Assembly (NCBI RefSeq): GCF_000021925.1
Contig: NC_011830.1
Location: 1,884,501-1,948,500 of the forward strand
Direction: 5' to 3'
DNA length: 64,000 bases
Origin: Desulfitobacterium hafniense DCB-2
GTDB lineage: Bacteria; Bacillota; Desulfitobacteriia; Desulfitobacteriales; Desulfitobacteriaceae
The position numbers and the translations under genes were made by a program. The notes under the pieces are model-generated. The model ran no database searches. It saw nothing but the letters and a program-made list of their open reading frames with translations, and was not told the origin of the DNA. Shown piece after piece: positions 1-8,017 of this stretch (position 1 is its first letter; each line of letters opens with the position of its first letter).

Positions 1-426
1 TGGGAAGACAGCTATGACTATCTAAGCCAGCAGGGCCAATTGGAACTAGCCGAGATAGAATGTGATATCATCAGGTATAATACCTATATAGACAATAACC
101 TGAATCAGCTTCACCAGCTTGAAGCAAGCGTCAGCAATAACCAGGCTAAACTGGAACAAGTAAAGCCCAATCTGGAAGCAACCCTTTGGAATAAGTACTA
201 TGAATTGAAGAATCTTGAAGGGGATCTGGAAATAGCAAAAATCAACCTTGAGGATGCTGAGTACACATTGAGTATCACTCAATCCAAGGAAGGATTGGGA
301 ACGGCCAAAGGGAGCAGTGTCGTGGACGATACCATTGCCTTAAACCAGCAAAAAGTTAAGCTCCAAAAAGCAATCAATGCTTATAGTTTAGCGGCGGATG
401 AATTAAACAGCTTATTGACAAAATAG
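1..426 (+). CDS. TolC-like (outer-membrane-efflux-type) protein, 3' part only
   Basis: The frame is open to the first base of the window, so the start lies upstream; 141 codons remain. What is visible is almost wholly helical and heptad-like, with alternating leucines and a stretch rich in E, K, N and Q. This fits the C-terminal coiled-coil half of TolC-family proteins, including a late segment resembling the G-x-S repeat (KGSSVVDDTIAL) and a closing helix ending ELNSLLTK. TolC proteins form the outer channel of tripartite exporters; here it precedes a two-component system and then adaptor, ATPase and permease genes at 3710-7119, which supports an export role. In an organism without a classical outer membrane the location is unclear. 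Family call is from helix pattern and context only. Confidence 0.55.
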   Translation, partial: WEDSYDYLSQQGQLELAEIECDIIRYNTYIDNNLNQLHQLEASVSNNQAKLEQVKPNLEATLWNKYYELKNLEGDLEIAKINLEDAEYTLSITQSKEGLGTAKGSSVVDDTIALNQQKVKLQKAINAYSLAADELNSLLTK

Positions 427-443
427 GTTTGAGGTGAGTTTCA

Positions 444-1136
444 TTGAGCACAGCGGGACATATTTTGATTTGTGATGACCAGTTGATCATTCACGAGACG
501 ATTGCAGCTTATCTGAAAGCGGAAGGATTTACTTACGGTTCGGCCTATGACGGGGAAGAGGCTCTGCAAAAAGCTTATGAAACCGCACCGGATTTGATTA
601 TCCTTGATCTGATGATGCCCAAACTCAGCGGCATGGAAGTCTGCCGGACCCTGCGCAAAACCACGGACGTCCCCATCATCATGCTGACTGCCAAGGGTGA
701 GGAGATCGACAAGATCCTGGGGCTTGAGCTGGGAGCGGATGATTATATTGTCAAGCCTTTCAGCCCCAGGGAGGTAGTGGCCCGGGTAAAAACCGTTCTG
801 CGCCGCAAGCTTCCCCAAAGCAAAGACACTGAGCCCATCTTGAAATATGACGGACTGGAGATCAATATCTCATCCTATGAACTGCGCCTGAATGGAACGC
901 CGGTCAGCTGCACGCCCAAGGAAGTTGAGGTTTTATATCTGCTTGCCGCTCATCCGGGCCAGGTGTTTAACCGGGAGCAGATCATTCAGAATGTCTGGGG
1001 TTCCGATTACTTCGGCGATACGCGAAGCGTGGATACACAGATCAAGCGCATTCGCCAAAAACTGGCCGGTGAGAAGATGAAGTGGGGCATTAAAAGCATT
1101 TATGGAGTAGGGTACAAATTTGAGGTATTAAGTTAA
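444..1136 (+). CDS. OmpR/PhoB-family response regulator
   Basis: 230 aa with a TTG start 17 bases after the upstream stop, behind a GAGGTGAG ribosome site. Receiver domain at about 7-120: acidic pair D11/D12, phospho-acceptor D55 in DLIILDLMMPK, T82, and K104 in IVKPFSP. A winged-helix DNA-binding domain fills about 133-228 (CTPKEVEVLYLLAAHPG, then SVDTQIKRIRQKL). It should be phosphorylated by the histidine kinase that starts 33 bases later and control transcription, plausibly of the flanking exporter genes. All key residues are present and the length is typical. The target is inferred from neighbourhood only. Confidence 0.93.
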   Translation: MSTAGHILICDDQLIIHETIAAYLKAEGFTYGSAYDGEEALQKAYETAPDLIILDLMMPKLSGMEVCRTLRKTTDVPIIMLTAKGEEIDKILGLELGADDYIVKPFSPREVVARVKTVLRRKLPQSKDTEPILKYDGLEINISSYELRLNGTPVSCTPKEVEVLYLLAAHPGQVFNREQIIQNVWGSDYFGDTRSVDTQIKRIRQKLAGEKMKWGIKSIYGVGYKFEVLS

Positions 1137-1169
1137 CAAAAGTGAATTATACAAAAGGATTTGCTGTAG

Positions 1170-3014
1170 ATGCAGTCAATCTTTGCAAAGGCTGCAGCCA
1201 TCACTAGAGGCTGCTACAGCAGGAATGGAAGTACCGTGAAGAAGAAGAGCTCGTTTCTCAAGCGCATCCTAATACTAATGATCACCACAATTGCCTTGTA
1301 TAGCTTCCTGATCACCATCTTTTTTTGGTTTACAACCAATGATATGTTTAGAGAATTGCAAACCCGCGAACTTAAACCCAGTGCGGAAGCCATCGCTGAT
1401 TTGGTGTTGAAATATCAACAGGGGACTATGAGCAAAGATGACCTTGAGGAACATTTTAATCTTAACAAAGGGATATGGAACTTTGTTGTTCATGTTTATG
1501 ATGGGCAGGGCAACCTGATTATTAAAAATGAAGAAATTTTAACCACTTTGTTCCGGGGAAAAAATGCGGAGATTGGGCTGAACCTTAACCCTGTTTTGAA
1601 AGAATATTTCAGCTCCGTTTTATCCGGGGATAGTGTGGTTGCTAACAAGGGGCCCTTTTTGATAGTAGGCCAGCCCATTGCGCATAACGACAGCATTGTT
1701 GGCATGGTTTTCCTGGGCAAGCCGCAGATAGAGATTTTTACTGCCCTATCCGGACTTAACCGCTCCATCTGGATAAGCGCCTTAGGTGTTCTTTTGCTGT
1801 TATCTTTTCCCCTCTATCGAGCCGCACGGTATATTGCTCATCCATTAAAACAAATGCGTGATGTAGCCATTAGTATGGCCAACGGCAATCTTAAGGAACA
1901 GGCCAATGAAAAATATGGGGGAGAGATCGGCGAACTGGCCCACTCCCTTAACTATTTATCCGCAAGGTTATCTGAGACCATTTCCGCATTGGAATTGGAA
2001 AGAAACCGGCTGAAACAAACCATTGATGGTCTCGCCGAAGGAATTGTGGCCATAGATAATGAGGGGAATTTTACTCATATTAACCCGTCGATCCAGAGGA
2101 TTTTTGGTAAAAACCCAGGCGAGGGACGGATGAGTTTAATACCCAGTCAAGAACTATGGGAAGATTTTGATGCTGTTCTCGCCCAAGGATATACCATCGT
2201 CCGCAGTTTGCAGTGGAAGCAGATGCTTTTAAGAGTCACAATTTGTCCGCTGGAGGATGAAACCCATCATATTGCCGGTGTCGTTGGTTTATTCCGCGAT
2301 ATAACAGAATCAGAACGGTTGGAGCAAACCAGGCGCGAGTATGTTGCCAATGTTTCTCATGAACTGCGCACACCCGTATCGGCCCTCAGGGCTTTATCGG
2401 AAACACTGGCCGACGGCATGGTAAGTGATGAGGAGACCAAAAACCGCTATTACAATCATATGCTCCATGAAACCATGCGGCTTACACGACTGATCAACGA
2501 TCTGCTTACCCTGTCCCGCCTGCAGTCTCACACAGAGCAGGTGCACACCGAAGCATTCCTGATCAACGAGGTAACGGGCAGTGTAGCTGAACGGTATAAA
2601 CCGCTGGCCCAGAAAAAAGGCTTAAGATTTGATTATTCACCCTTGGTCCATGATCTGAAAGTCATGAGCAACATGGATTTAGTTGAACAAGTTCTGATCA
2701 TTCTTCTGGATAATGCCATAAAGTATACTCAATCAGGCGGCAGGATTTCCTTAGGCACTGTCCTCGATAAAGATAGGGTTAAAGTGTCTGTAGCGGATAC
2801 GGGAATGGGGATTGCTCCGGAAGACCTCCCCCATATCTTTGAAAGGTTTTACAAAGCCGATAAGGCCCACTCCACGCAGGGAACAGGGTTGGGGCTGGCC
2901 ATCGCCTTTGAAATCAGTCAGCGTTTAGGTGAAGAAATTTATGTGGAAAGCCATTTGAATGAAGGCAGTACCTTTACGTTCACGTTATCCTGCAGCGGTG
3001 CTTCGGCCTCCTGA
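1170..3014 (+). CDS. PhoR/WalK-type membrane sensor histidine kinase
   Basis: 614 aa from the ATG at 1170, which has AAAGGA ten bases upstream. A GTG at 1236 would give 592 aa beginning just before the first membrane helix and is an equally plausible start. Order: TM1 about 33-52, an extracytoplasmic sensor region about 55-195, TM2 about 198-217, HAMP, a PAS-like domain (GLAEGIVAIDNEGNF), HisKA with the phospho-histidine H397 in NVSHELRTP, then HATPase_c with N-box LDNAIKYT, G1 ADTGMGIAPED and G2 GTGLGLAIA. It pairs with the response regulator just upstream. The signal sensed is unknown; linkage to the MacAB-like exporter suggests an envelope or drug stress. Confidence 0.92.
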   Translation: MQSIFAKAAAITRGCYSRNGSTVKKKSSFLKRILILMITTIALYSFLITIFFWFTTNDMFRELQTRELKPSAEAIADLVLKYQQGTMSKDDLEEHFNLNKGIWNFVVHVYDGQGNLIIKNEEILTTLFRGKNAEIGLNLNPVLKEYFSSVLSGDSVVANKGPFLIVGQPIAHNDSIVGMVFLGKPQIEIFTALSGLNRSIWISALGVLLLLSFPLYRAARYIAHPLKQMRDVAISMANGNLKEQANEKYGGEIGELAHSLNYLSARLSETISALELERNRLKQTIDGLAEGIVAIDNEGNFTHINPSIQRIFGKNPGEGRMSLIPSQELWEDFDAVLAQGYTIVRSLQWKQMLLRVTICPLEDETHHIAGVVGLFRDITESERLEQTRREYVANVSHELRTPVSALRALSETLADGMVSDEETKNRYYNHMLHETMRLTRLINDLLTLSRLQSHTEQVHTEAFLINEVTGSVAERYKPLAQKKGLRFDYSPLVHDLKVMSNMDLVEQVLIILLDNAIKYTQSGGRISLGTVLDKDRVKVSVADTGMGIAPEDLPHIFERFYKADKAHSTQGTGLGLAIAFEISQRLGEEIYVESHLNEGSTFTFTLSCSGASAS

Positions 3015-3072
3015 AATGCAAACCCGCCGACGAGATGCTTCTTTTAATCAGAACGCTATCGTATGAGTATAA

Positions 3073-3099
3073 GTTAGGTAGTAAAATATAATGCCTAAC
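3073..3099. promoter_or_regulatory. Inverted repeat GTTAGG-N15-CCTAAC, possible operator
   Basis: Six-base arms GTTAGG (3073-3078) and CCTAAC (3094-3099) flank an AT-rich 15-base spacer in the gap between the kinase gene and the Usp-like gene. The spacer contains TAAAATATAAT, which could hold a -10 element. Could be a regulator site or chance. Confidence 0.3.
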
Positions 3100-3107
3100 A
3101 ATAGTTT

Positions 3108-3152
3108 ACAAGGGCAGATGACTCCCGTATACCGGAAGTTATCTGCCCTTGT
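3108..3152 (+). terminator. Strong hairpin after the two-component genes
   Basis: Perfect 12-bp arms ACAAGGGCAGAT (3108-3119) and ATCTGCCCTTGT (3141-3152) with a 21-base loop. The following bases (ATGTTTATG) contain only a short T run, so it may be a weak terminator or a transcript-stabilising stem. Confidence 0.55.
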
Positions 3153-3251
3153 ATGTTTATGCTTGCCATAATCTTTCATCCTCATGCCATTTTCTTGCCA
3201 CAATGCTTTGTTATGATTTTAGTTATTAAGCAAAGAAATCAGGTGAATGGA

Positions 3252-3653
3252 ATGGGGTTGGAAAAACTAATTTTAGTGTGTGTCACAGACCAGAAAAACT
3301 GTGCAAGGCTCATAAAAGCAGGGGATACCCTTGCCAAATCCCTGGCCATGAAGATGAAGATCTTAAGCGTACAGCCATCTAAAGAGGTGCAAAAACTTGA
3401 AGATACCTATCTGGAATATCTGTTTAATGTGTGCAAGTCAATGAATGCGGAAATGAAGGTATACTGGGGAGAGGATGTCAACCGGATAGCCATCGATTAT
3501 ATAAGGCACGAGTGCATCAGGCAGCTGGTAGTAGGGGAGCCGGAAAAAATGGAACCGGGGAATTTTGTCTACGAAGTTCACCAGGCCTTTCCCGACCTCC
3601 CTATTTTAGTTGTAGACCGCTTGAATAATCATAGAAACTTAAGTTCTTTTTAA
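3252..3653 (+). CDS. UspA-like small nucleotide-binding-fold protein
   Basis: 133 aa from ATG 3252, chosen because AGGTG lies six bases upstream; an in-frame start at 3153 would add a hydrophobic tail with no ribosome site. The fold reads as one Usp/KdpD-Usp-like domain: strand LILVCVTDQKN, helix with KAGDTLAKSLAMK, strand MKILSVQPS, a second half with AIDYIRHECIRQLVVGEPEK and final strand DLPILVVDRL. The canonical ATP loop G-x2-G-x9-G-S/T is not clear, so it may be a non-ATP-binding member. It sits between the sensor genes and the adaptor gene, 57 bases before the latter. Function unknown; possibly a cytoplasmic modulator of the exporter or of the stress response. Confidence 0.6.
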   Translation: MGLEKLILVCVTDQKNCARLIKAGDTLAKSLAMKMKILSVQPSKEVQKLEDTYLEYLFNVCKSMNAEMKVYWGEDVNRIAIDYIRHECIRQLVVGEPEKMEPGNFVYEVHQAFPDLPILVVDRLNNHRNLSSF

Positions 3654-3709
3654 AGTAATGGATAGTTCCACAAAATTAAAAACAGAAACGTAATTGAGGA
3701 GGAGCCAGG

Positions 3710-5083
3710 ATGGATAAATCAAAATTGCTGAAAAAACTGAGAAAACCCAAAAGAACAACCCTTATAGCCGCTCTGGCGGTTGTGGTCATTGGCATATGGG
3801 GGATAACAGCTTTGTTGGGGGGGAATAAAAGCGCTTCTGCCAATGTCGCCCATACCAAACTCGCTAAAACTGAATTGATCAATAGTGTCGATGTATCAGG
3901 GAGTATTAAAAGCAAAAACACCCAAAAAGTCTATTCAACCTTAAGCTACTCAGTCAAAGAAATCTATGTCAATATTGGGGACAAAGTTGAGGCCGGGGAG
4001 CCCCTGGCTCAGCTGGACACATCGTCCTTAGAGCTTGATATAGCGCAACAGCGCAGCACCTTTGAAGCGTCGCAAAAAACCGGAACCATCAATCTAGAAA
4101 GCAAAAAGCGGATCTATGAAGATACGAAAAAGCAATATGAAAATGGCATGAATACGGAACTGCTCAATGCAGAAAACAGTCTGAAGTCGGCAGAAAATGA
4201 TTTAACAACGAAGAAAAATACCTATGAAAACAATGTAGAGTCCTATAAATTCGGCGCGGTATCCAAACAGGAGCTGGATCAGTCGGAAGCCGGTTACAAG
4301 CTGGCCCAGAACACCTATAATAAAGCGGCGGCAAGCCTGGAAGCCGCCAAAATAAAGGCTGCCCAGGATGTAAAAACAGCCGAAGCAAACTACAACAGTG
4401 CTCTGGCTGACTATAACAATGACAGCCAGAAAATAGCGCTGGATAAGCTGGAAAAAAATCTCGCCGACGCCACCATCAAAGCCCCCATAAGCGGTGTTGT
4501 GACCGCCGTGTATGCTGAAGCGGGTTCGCCGGGAAACGGTCTCTTATTCGTGGTTGAGGATGCGGAGAAGCTTACCATAACAACCTATGTCAAAGAATAT
4601 GACGCCGATAAAGTCAAGCCGGGGCAGATGGTCAATATTAAAACAGATGCAACTGAAGATGAACTCTTTGCCGGTCAGGTGGTGAGAATTTCCCCTGCCT
4701 CCACCAAGACCGCCAATGGCACCACGGATACTTCCAATACAACGGTAGAGTTTGAGACAGAAGTTGATATTTTAGAGCCTGATGACCAGTTGAAAATCGG
4801 CATGAACGCACGGCTTAACATCATTATCGAAAAGAAAGCTGATGTATACTCAGTACCTTATGATGCTGTCAGTGTCAACAACCAGGGACAAAGTATTGTC
4901 TATATCCTCACCGGGGAAAATGGCCGGCAAAGGATGGAAGAGACGGTGGTAGAAGTGGGCATGATGACAGATTACTATACTGAGATTTCCGGAGAAGGGC
5001 TGGCTGACGGTGTCCTGGTGGTGAATAATGCTGCCAGTGCCGGAACCGGGGATAAGGCCCGCCCCGGGGCAGCTATGAAATAA
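3710..5083 (+). CDS. HlyD/MacA-family periplasmic-adaptor-type efflux subunit
   Basis: 457 aa, ATG behind GAGGAGGAG. One N-terminal membrane helix about 17-36, then the first lipoyl half-motif about 70-105 (VNIGDKVEAGEPLAQLD), a long coiled-coil hairpin about 115-245 rich in E, K, A and N, the second lipoyl half (TIKAPISGVVTAVYAEAG, about 253-270), a beta-barrel and a membrane-proximal domain. This is the standard order for membrane-fusion proteins that bridge MacB-like permeases and a TolC-like channel. It is 12 bases ahead of the ATPase gene, so the three form one operon, and a TolC-like gene lies 3 kb upstream. Substrate unknown; peptides, macrolides or lipids are typical of the family. 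Confidence 0.9.
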   Translation: MDKSKLLKKLRKPKRTTLIAALAVVVIGIWGITALLGGNKSASANVAHTKLAKTELINSVDVSGSIKSKNTQKVYSTLSYSVKEIYVNIGDKVEAGEPLAQLDTSSLELDIAQQRSTFEASQKTGTINLESKKRIYEDTKKQYENGMNTELLNAENSLKSAENDLTTKKNTYENNVESYKFGAVSKQELDQSEAGYKLAQNTYNKAAASLEAAKIKAAQDVKTAEANYNSALADYNNDSQKIALDKLEKNLADATIKAPISGVVTAVYAEAGSPGNGLLFVVEDAEKLTITTYVKEYDADKVKPGQMVNIKTDATEDELFAGQVVRISPASTKTANGTTDTSNTTVEFETEVDILEPDDQLKIGMNARLNIIIEKKADVYSVPYDAVSVNNQGQSIVYILTGENGRQRMEETVVEVGMMTDYYTEISGEGLADGVLVVNNAASAGTGDKARPGAAMK

Positions 5084-5095
5084 GGCGGAGGCATT

Positions 5096-5848
5096 ATGAA
5101 TGAAAAGATGATAGAAATTCGCGACCTTGTCAAAAAGTTTTATATTGACACCCCCAATGAATTGGAAATTTTAAAGAATATTTCACTCACGGTAGGGAAA
5201 GGGGAATTCATATCCATAGTGGGAGCCTCCGGATCGGGAAAAAGTACCCTGATGAATGTCATCGGTGCTCTGGATCGCCCTACCTCAGGTGAATATATAC
5301 TGGACGGCGCGCCAATCCAGAATATGTCGGATCTCGAGCTTTCCGATATTAGAAACAGGAAAATAGGTTTTGTCTTTCAGACCTTTAATCTCATCCCCCG
5401 CAATTCCGCCCTGAAAAATGTTGAACTGCCCATGCTCTATGCAGGAATGGGCAGCAGAGAAAGAAGAGAAAAGGCTGAAGAGCTTTTAAAACTGGTCGGG
5501 ATGGAAGATCGCCTGGATCACCTGCCCAATGAGCTTTCCGGCGGACAAAAACAAAGGGTCGCCATCTCCAGGGCCTTGGCCAATGATCCGGCGATCATCC
5601 TGGCGGATGAACCCACGGGCGCCCTGGATTCGGTCACAGGACGGATGGTCATGGACCTTTTTCATCAGATCCATGAAACCAAAGGCACCACCATTGTCCT
5701 GATCACCCATAATTACGAGTTGGCTGAAGAAACAGATCGGATCGTGACTCTGAAAGACGGCATAATTATCGATGAACAAATCCGCCCTAAGACCCCCGCC
5801 TCTATAGGCAGCGGGTGCCAGAGTGAGGAGCGAGGTGAGAACGGGTGA
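5096..5848 (+). CDS. MacB/LolD-type ABC transporter ATP-binding protein
   Basis: 250 aa. Walker A GASGSGKST (43-51), Q-loop in VFQTFNLIPRN, signature LSGGQKQRVAIS, Walker B IILADEPTGALD and H-loop in VLITHNYELAEE are all intact, so it should hydrolyse ATP to drive the FtsX/MacB permease encoded next (start/stop overlap at 5845-5848). The end is unusual. After the expected terminus near IVTLKDGIIIDEQ the frame runs through a copy of a dispersed palindromic repeat (5780-5816), adding about 22 residues starting IRPKTPASIGSG. That tail is therefore probably an insertion-derived extension and not part of the fold. Confidence 0.93.
   Translation: MNEKMIEIRDLVKKFYIDTPNELEILKNISLTVGKGEFISIVGASGSGKSTLMNVIGALDRPTSGEYILDGAPIQNMSDLELSDIRNRKIGFVFQTFNLIPRNSALKNVELPMLYAGMGSRERREKAEELLKLVGMEDRLDHLPNELSGGQKQRVAISRALANDPAIILADEPTGALDSVTGRMVMDLFHQIHETKGTTIVLITHNYELAEETDRIVTLKDGIIIDEQIRPKTPASIGSGCQSEERGENG
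5780..5816. repeat. Dispersed palindromic repeat, copy 1 (inside an ABC ATPase gene)
   Basis: These 37 bases match 29929-29965 with one mismatch. The inner part can fold as GACCCCCGCC - TCTATA - GGCAGCGGGT with a mismatch. The outer arms seen in copy 2 (CCGCCCT / AGGGCGG) are lost here on the right side. The copy lies in frame at the 3' end of the MacB-type ATPase gene. Confidence 0.8.
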
Positions 5849-7119
5849 ACATGGTTGAAAATATCTTACTGGCCTTGGCCGCCTTAAAGGCCAATAAAAT
5901 GCGGGCAATCTTAACCATGCTGGGGATCATTATCGGCATCGCCTCAGTCATCGCCATAGTAACCGTCGGCAACTCCCTGACGGCTTCGATCACATCCACG
6001 ATGGAAGAGATGGGGGCTAATTCCATTGTGGTCAGTGTCAGGGAACGCGGCGGGGATGAGTTTGGCGGCGGACCTCGTGGCCCCAACCAGGCTGCGGCTA
6101 CCCCGGAAGAAAGCGATCTTTTCTCAGAGGACACGATTGAAGCCTTTGCCTCACGATTCGGGGACAGAGTTGAAGCCATCAGTTTATCTCAAGGTGTGGG
6201 CAGTGCGAAAGCTCAGGACGGCAGGCTCTATGCCAATATCAGTGTAACCGGAGTTAATGATGGCTATGAAAAGGCCAATAATCTAGATCTTCTCTTCGGC
6301 CGGTTTATAACGGAGAAAGATGTGAAGTCCGTAAAAAAAGTTGCCGTGGTATCGGATAAATTGGTGAATAACATGTTTTCAGCCGGAGTAGATCCCTTAG
6401 GCCAGGAAATAAAAATCTATTCTTCAGACGACATCGAAGTCTACACCATTATTGGGGTTTACCAATATGAAGCTTCGGCCTTTGGACCTGACTCTTCTTC
6501 AGAGCGGGATACAAGGACTAACTTTTATATACCGGTCAGTTTAGCCAAACAGGACAGCACCACCAAAAACTATCAGTCCTTTACCATCGTTACCAAAACC
6601 GGTGTGAATGCCGCCACCTTTACCGAAGACATCAAAAGCTACTTCACCAAGGTTTACGAAAAAAACACGAAATGGGAAGTGGGCGTCATGAACATGGAGA
6701 GTACGATTTCCAGTATGACCTCCATGCTGAGCACGGTTTCCATCGCCATTTCCATCATCGCTGCCATATCCTTGTTAGTCGGTGGTATCGGTGTGATGAA
6801 TATTATGCTGGTATCGGTTACAGAACGCACCCGTGAGATCGGGACAAGGAAAGCCCTGGGGGCCAGGAATTCTTATATCAAGATGCAATTCATCGTGGAG
6901 TCGGTGATTATCTGTGTGATAGGAGGTATCATCGGGATTATCCTGGGCCTTATCCTGGGGATGCTCGGCTCGACCCTTTTAGGCTATCCGGCCAGCACCT
7001 CCATCGGCATCATCATCTTAAGCGTTTCGGTAACCATGGTGATTGGCGTATTTTTCGGATACTATCCAGCCAATAAAGCTGCCAAACTTGATCCCATCGA
7101 AGCTCTTCGCTATGAATAA
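5845..7119 (+). CDS. MacB/FtsX-family ABC transporter permease
   Basis: 424 aa; GTG start at 5845 overlaps the ATPase stop and follows GAGGTGAG by five bases (ATG at 5851 is an alternative). One N-terminal membrane helix (about 18-42, MRAILTMLGIIIGIASVIAI), a large extracytoplasmic MacB_PCD domain about 45-285, and three C-terminal helices (about 290-315, 345-372, 385-410) ending in the conserved PANKAAKLDPIEALRYE. This is the four-helix mechanotransmission type of permease, which works with an adaptor protein and pumps substrates outside the membrane plane. Completes the adaptor-ATPase-permease operon, followed by a strong terminator. Confidence 0.93.
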   Translation: MNMVENILLALAALKANKMRAILTMLGIIIGIASVIAIVTVGNSLTASITSTMEEMGANSIVVSVRERGGDEFGGGPRGPNQAAATPEESDLFSEDTIEAFASRFGDRVEAISLSQGVGSAKAQDGRLYANISVTGVNDGYEKANNLDLLFGRFITEKDVKSVKKVAVVSDKLVNNMFSAGVDPLGQEIKIYSSDDIEVYTIIGVYQYEASAFGPDSSSERDTRTNFYIPVSLAKQDSTTKNYQSFTIVTKTGVNAATFTEDIKSYFTKVYEKNTKWEVGVMNMESTISSMTSMLSTVSIAISIIAAISLLVGGIGVMNIMLVSVTERTREIGTRKALGARNSYIKMQFIVESVIICVIGGIIGIILGLILGMLGSTLLGYPASTSIGIIILSVSVTMVIGVFFGYYPANKAAKLDPIEALRYE

Positions 7120-7213
7120 CAGGGTTGGATACCGGCTTTTTTCTTTCCTAAATTTTGCCCAGCGGGAGTAGAGGAAATGTCAAAAAAGAGAATAAGATAA
7201 GCAGAGGTACAGC

Positions 7214-7250
7214 AAAACAGGCCGGCAGTGACAACGCCGGCCTGTTTTAG
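7214..7250 (+). terminator. Rho-independent terminator of the MacAB-like operon
   Basis: Perfect 13-bp stem AAAACAGGCCGGC (7214-7226) / GCCGGCCTGTTTT (7236-7248) with a 9-base loop and T-rich right arm; the A-rich left arm makes it potentially bidirectional. Confidence 0.92.
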
Positions 7251-7376
7251 TTGTTCCGTTTAATAAAAACTGCAATGTAGCCTAAGACATATCCCAACTT
7301 GACCTCATCTGCACCTGTTCTGCATTTGGCTGTAGTAACATCTGTTCATCCGATCAAGAAAAGAGGGGTTGTTAAG

Positions 7377-8006
7377 ATGAAAAAGATAATCGCAGGTTTC
7401 CTGATGGGGATACTTCTGCTGGGTATGACGGCCTGCGGGAAGGGGACCGGGACTGCCGAAGAGGATGTGGCTAAGGTGACGGATGGCGCGGCCAAATTTG
7501 AGAACAGTGTATTTATAGGCGATTCCCTTACCGAAGGTTTTGCCTTTAATGAAATCCTCCCCCAAGAACAGGTTATCGCGGGGGCGGGGGCCACAGCCGG
7601 CTTTTCTTATGATGATCTGGATGCTTTGGCTGAGAAGAAGCCGGATCAGGTCTTTATCATGTTGGGGTCCGTGGATATCCTCATGCCGGTGGAGGATCCT
7701 CAGGAATTATTCAGAGAGGATTTAACGAAGCTGATCAACAGGATCAAGGAAGAGCTGCCCGGCACTGAAATCTATCTCCAATCCATAACCCCTGTAACTC
7801 AGGAAGCCTTAGAACAAGAACCCCGCTATGCAGGAATCGGGGAATATAACGGGATCTTAAAAGAGGTGGCGGGCCAATCAGCGGTTCATTATGTCGATAT
7901 CGGAGTCCTGGCCAGGGAAAATCCCGCTTTATATGCTGAAGATGGTATCCACTTTCAGAAAGAATTTTATCAGCTCTGGCTGCAGAAACTCTCTGAATCC
8001 TTATAG
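7377..8006 (+). CDS. SGNH/GDSL-family hydrolase lipoprotein
   Basis: 209 aa from ATG 7377 (AGAGGGG upstream). A lipoprotein signal peptide ends in LLGMTACGKG, predicting lipidation at the cysteine and an outer-face location. Block I FIGDSLTEGF gives nucleophile S50; the C-terminal DGIHF gives D189 and H192 of the triad. An internal Y-N-G-I-L segment (GEYNGILKE) is typical for the family. It is 11 bases upstream of an MBOAT acyltransferase, a pairing seen in polysaccharide O-acetylation systems where the SGNH protein transfers or removes acetyl groups. Substrate inferred, not shown. Confidence 0.85.
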   Translation: MKKIIAGFLMGILLLGMTACGKGTGTAEEDVAKVTDGAAKFENSVFIGDSLTEGFAFNEILPQEQVIAGAGATAGFSYDDLDALAEKKPDQVFIMLGSVDILMPVEDPQELFREDLTKLINRIKEELPGTEIYLQSITPVTQEALEQEPRYAGIGEYNGILKEVAGQSAVHYVDIGVLARENPALYAEDGIHFQKEFYQLWLQKLSESL

Positions 8007-8017
8007 AGGAGAGACCG

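Noticed and set aside
3252..3653. KdpD-type potassium sensor fragment
   Set aside because: It is a complete small Usp-like frame with its own ribosome site; no Kdp genes nearby.
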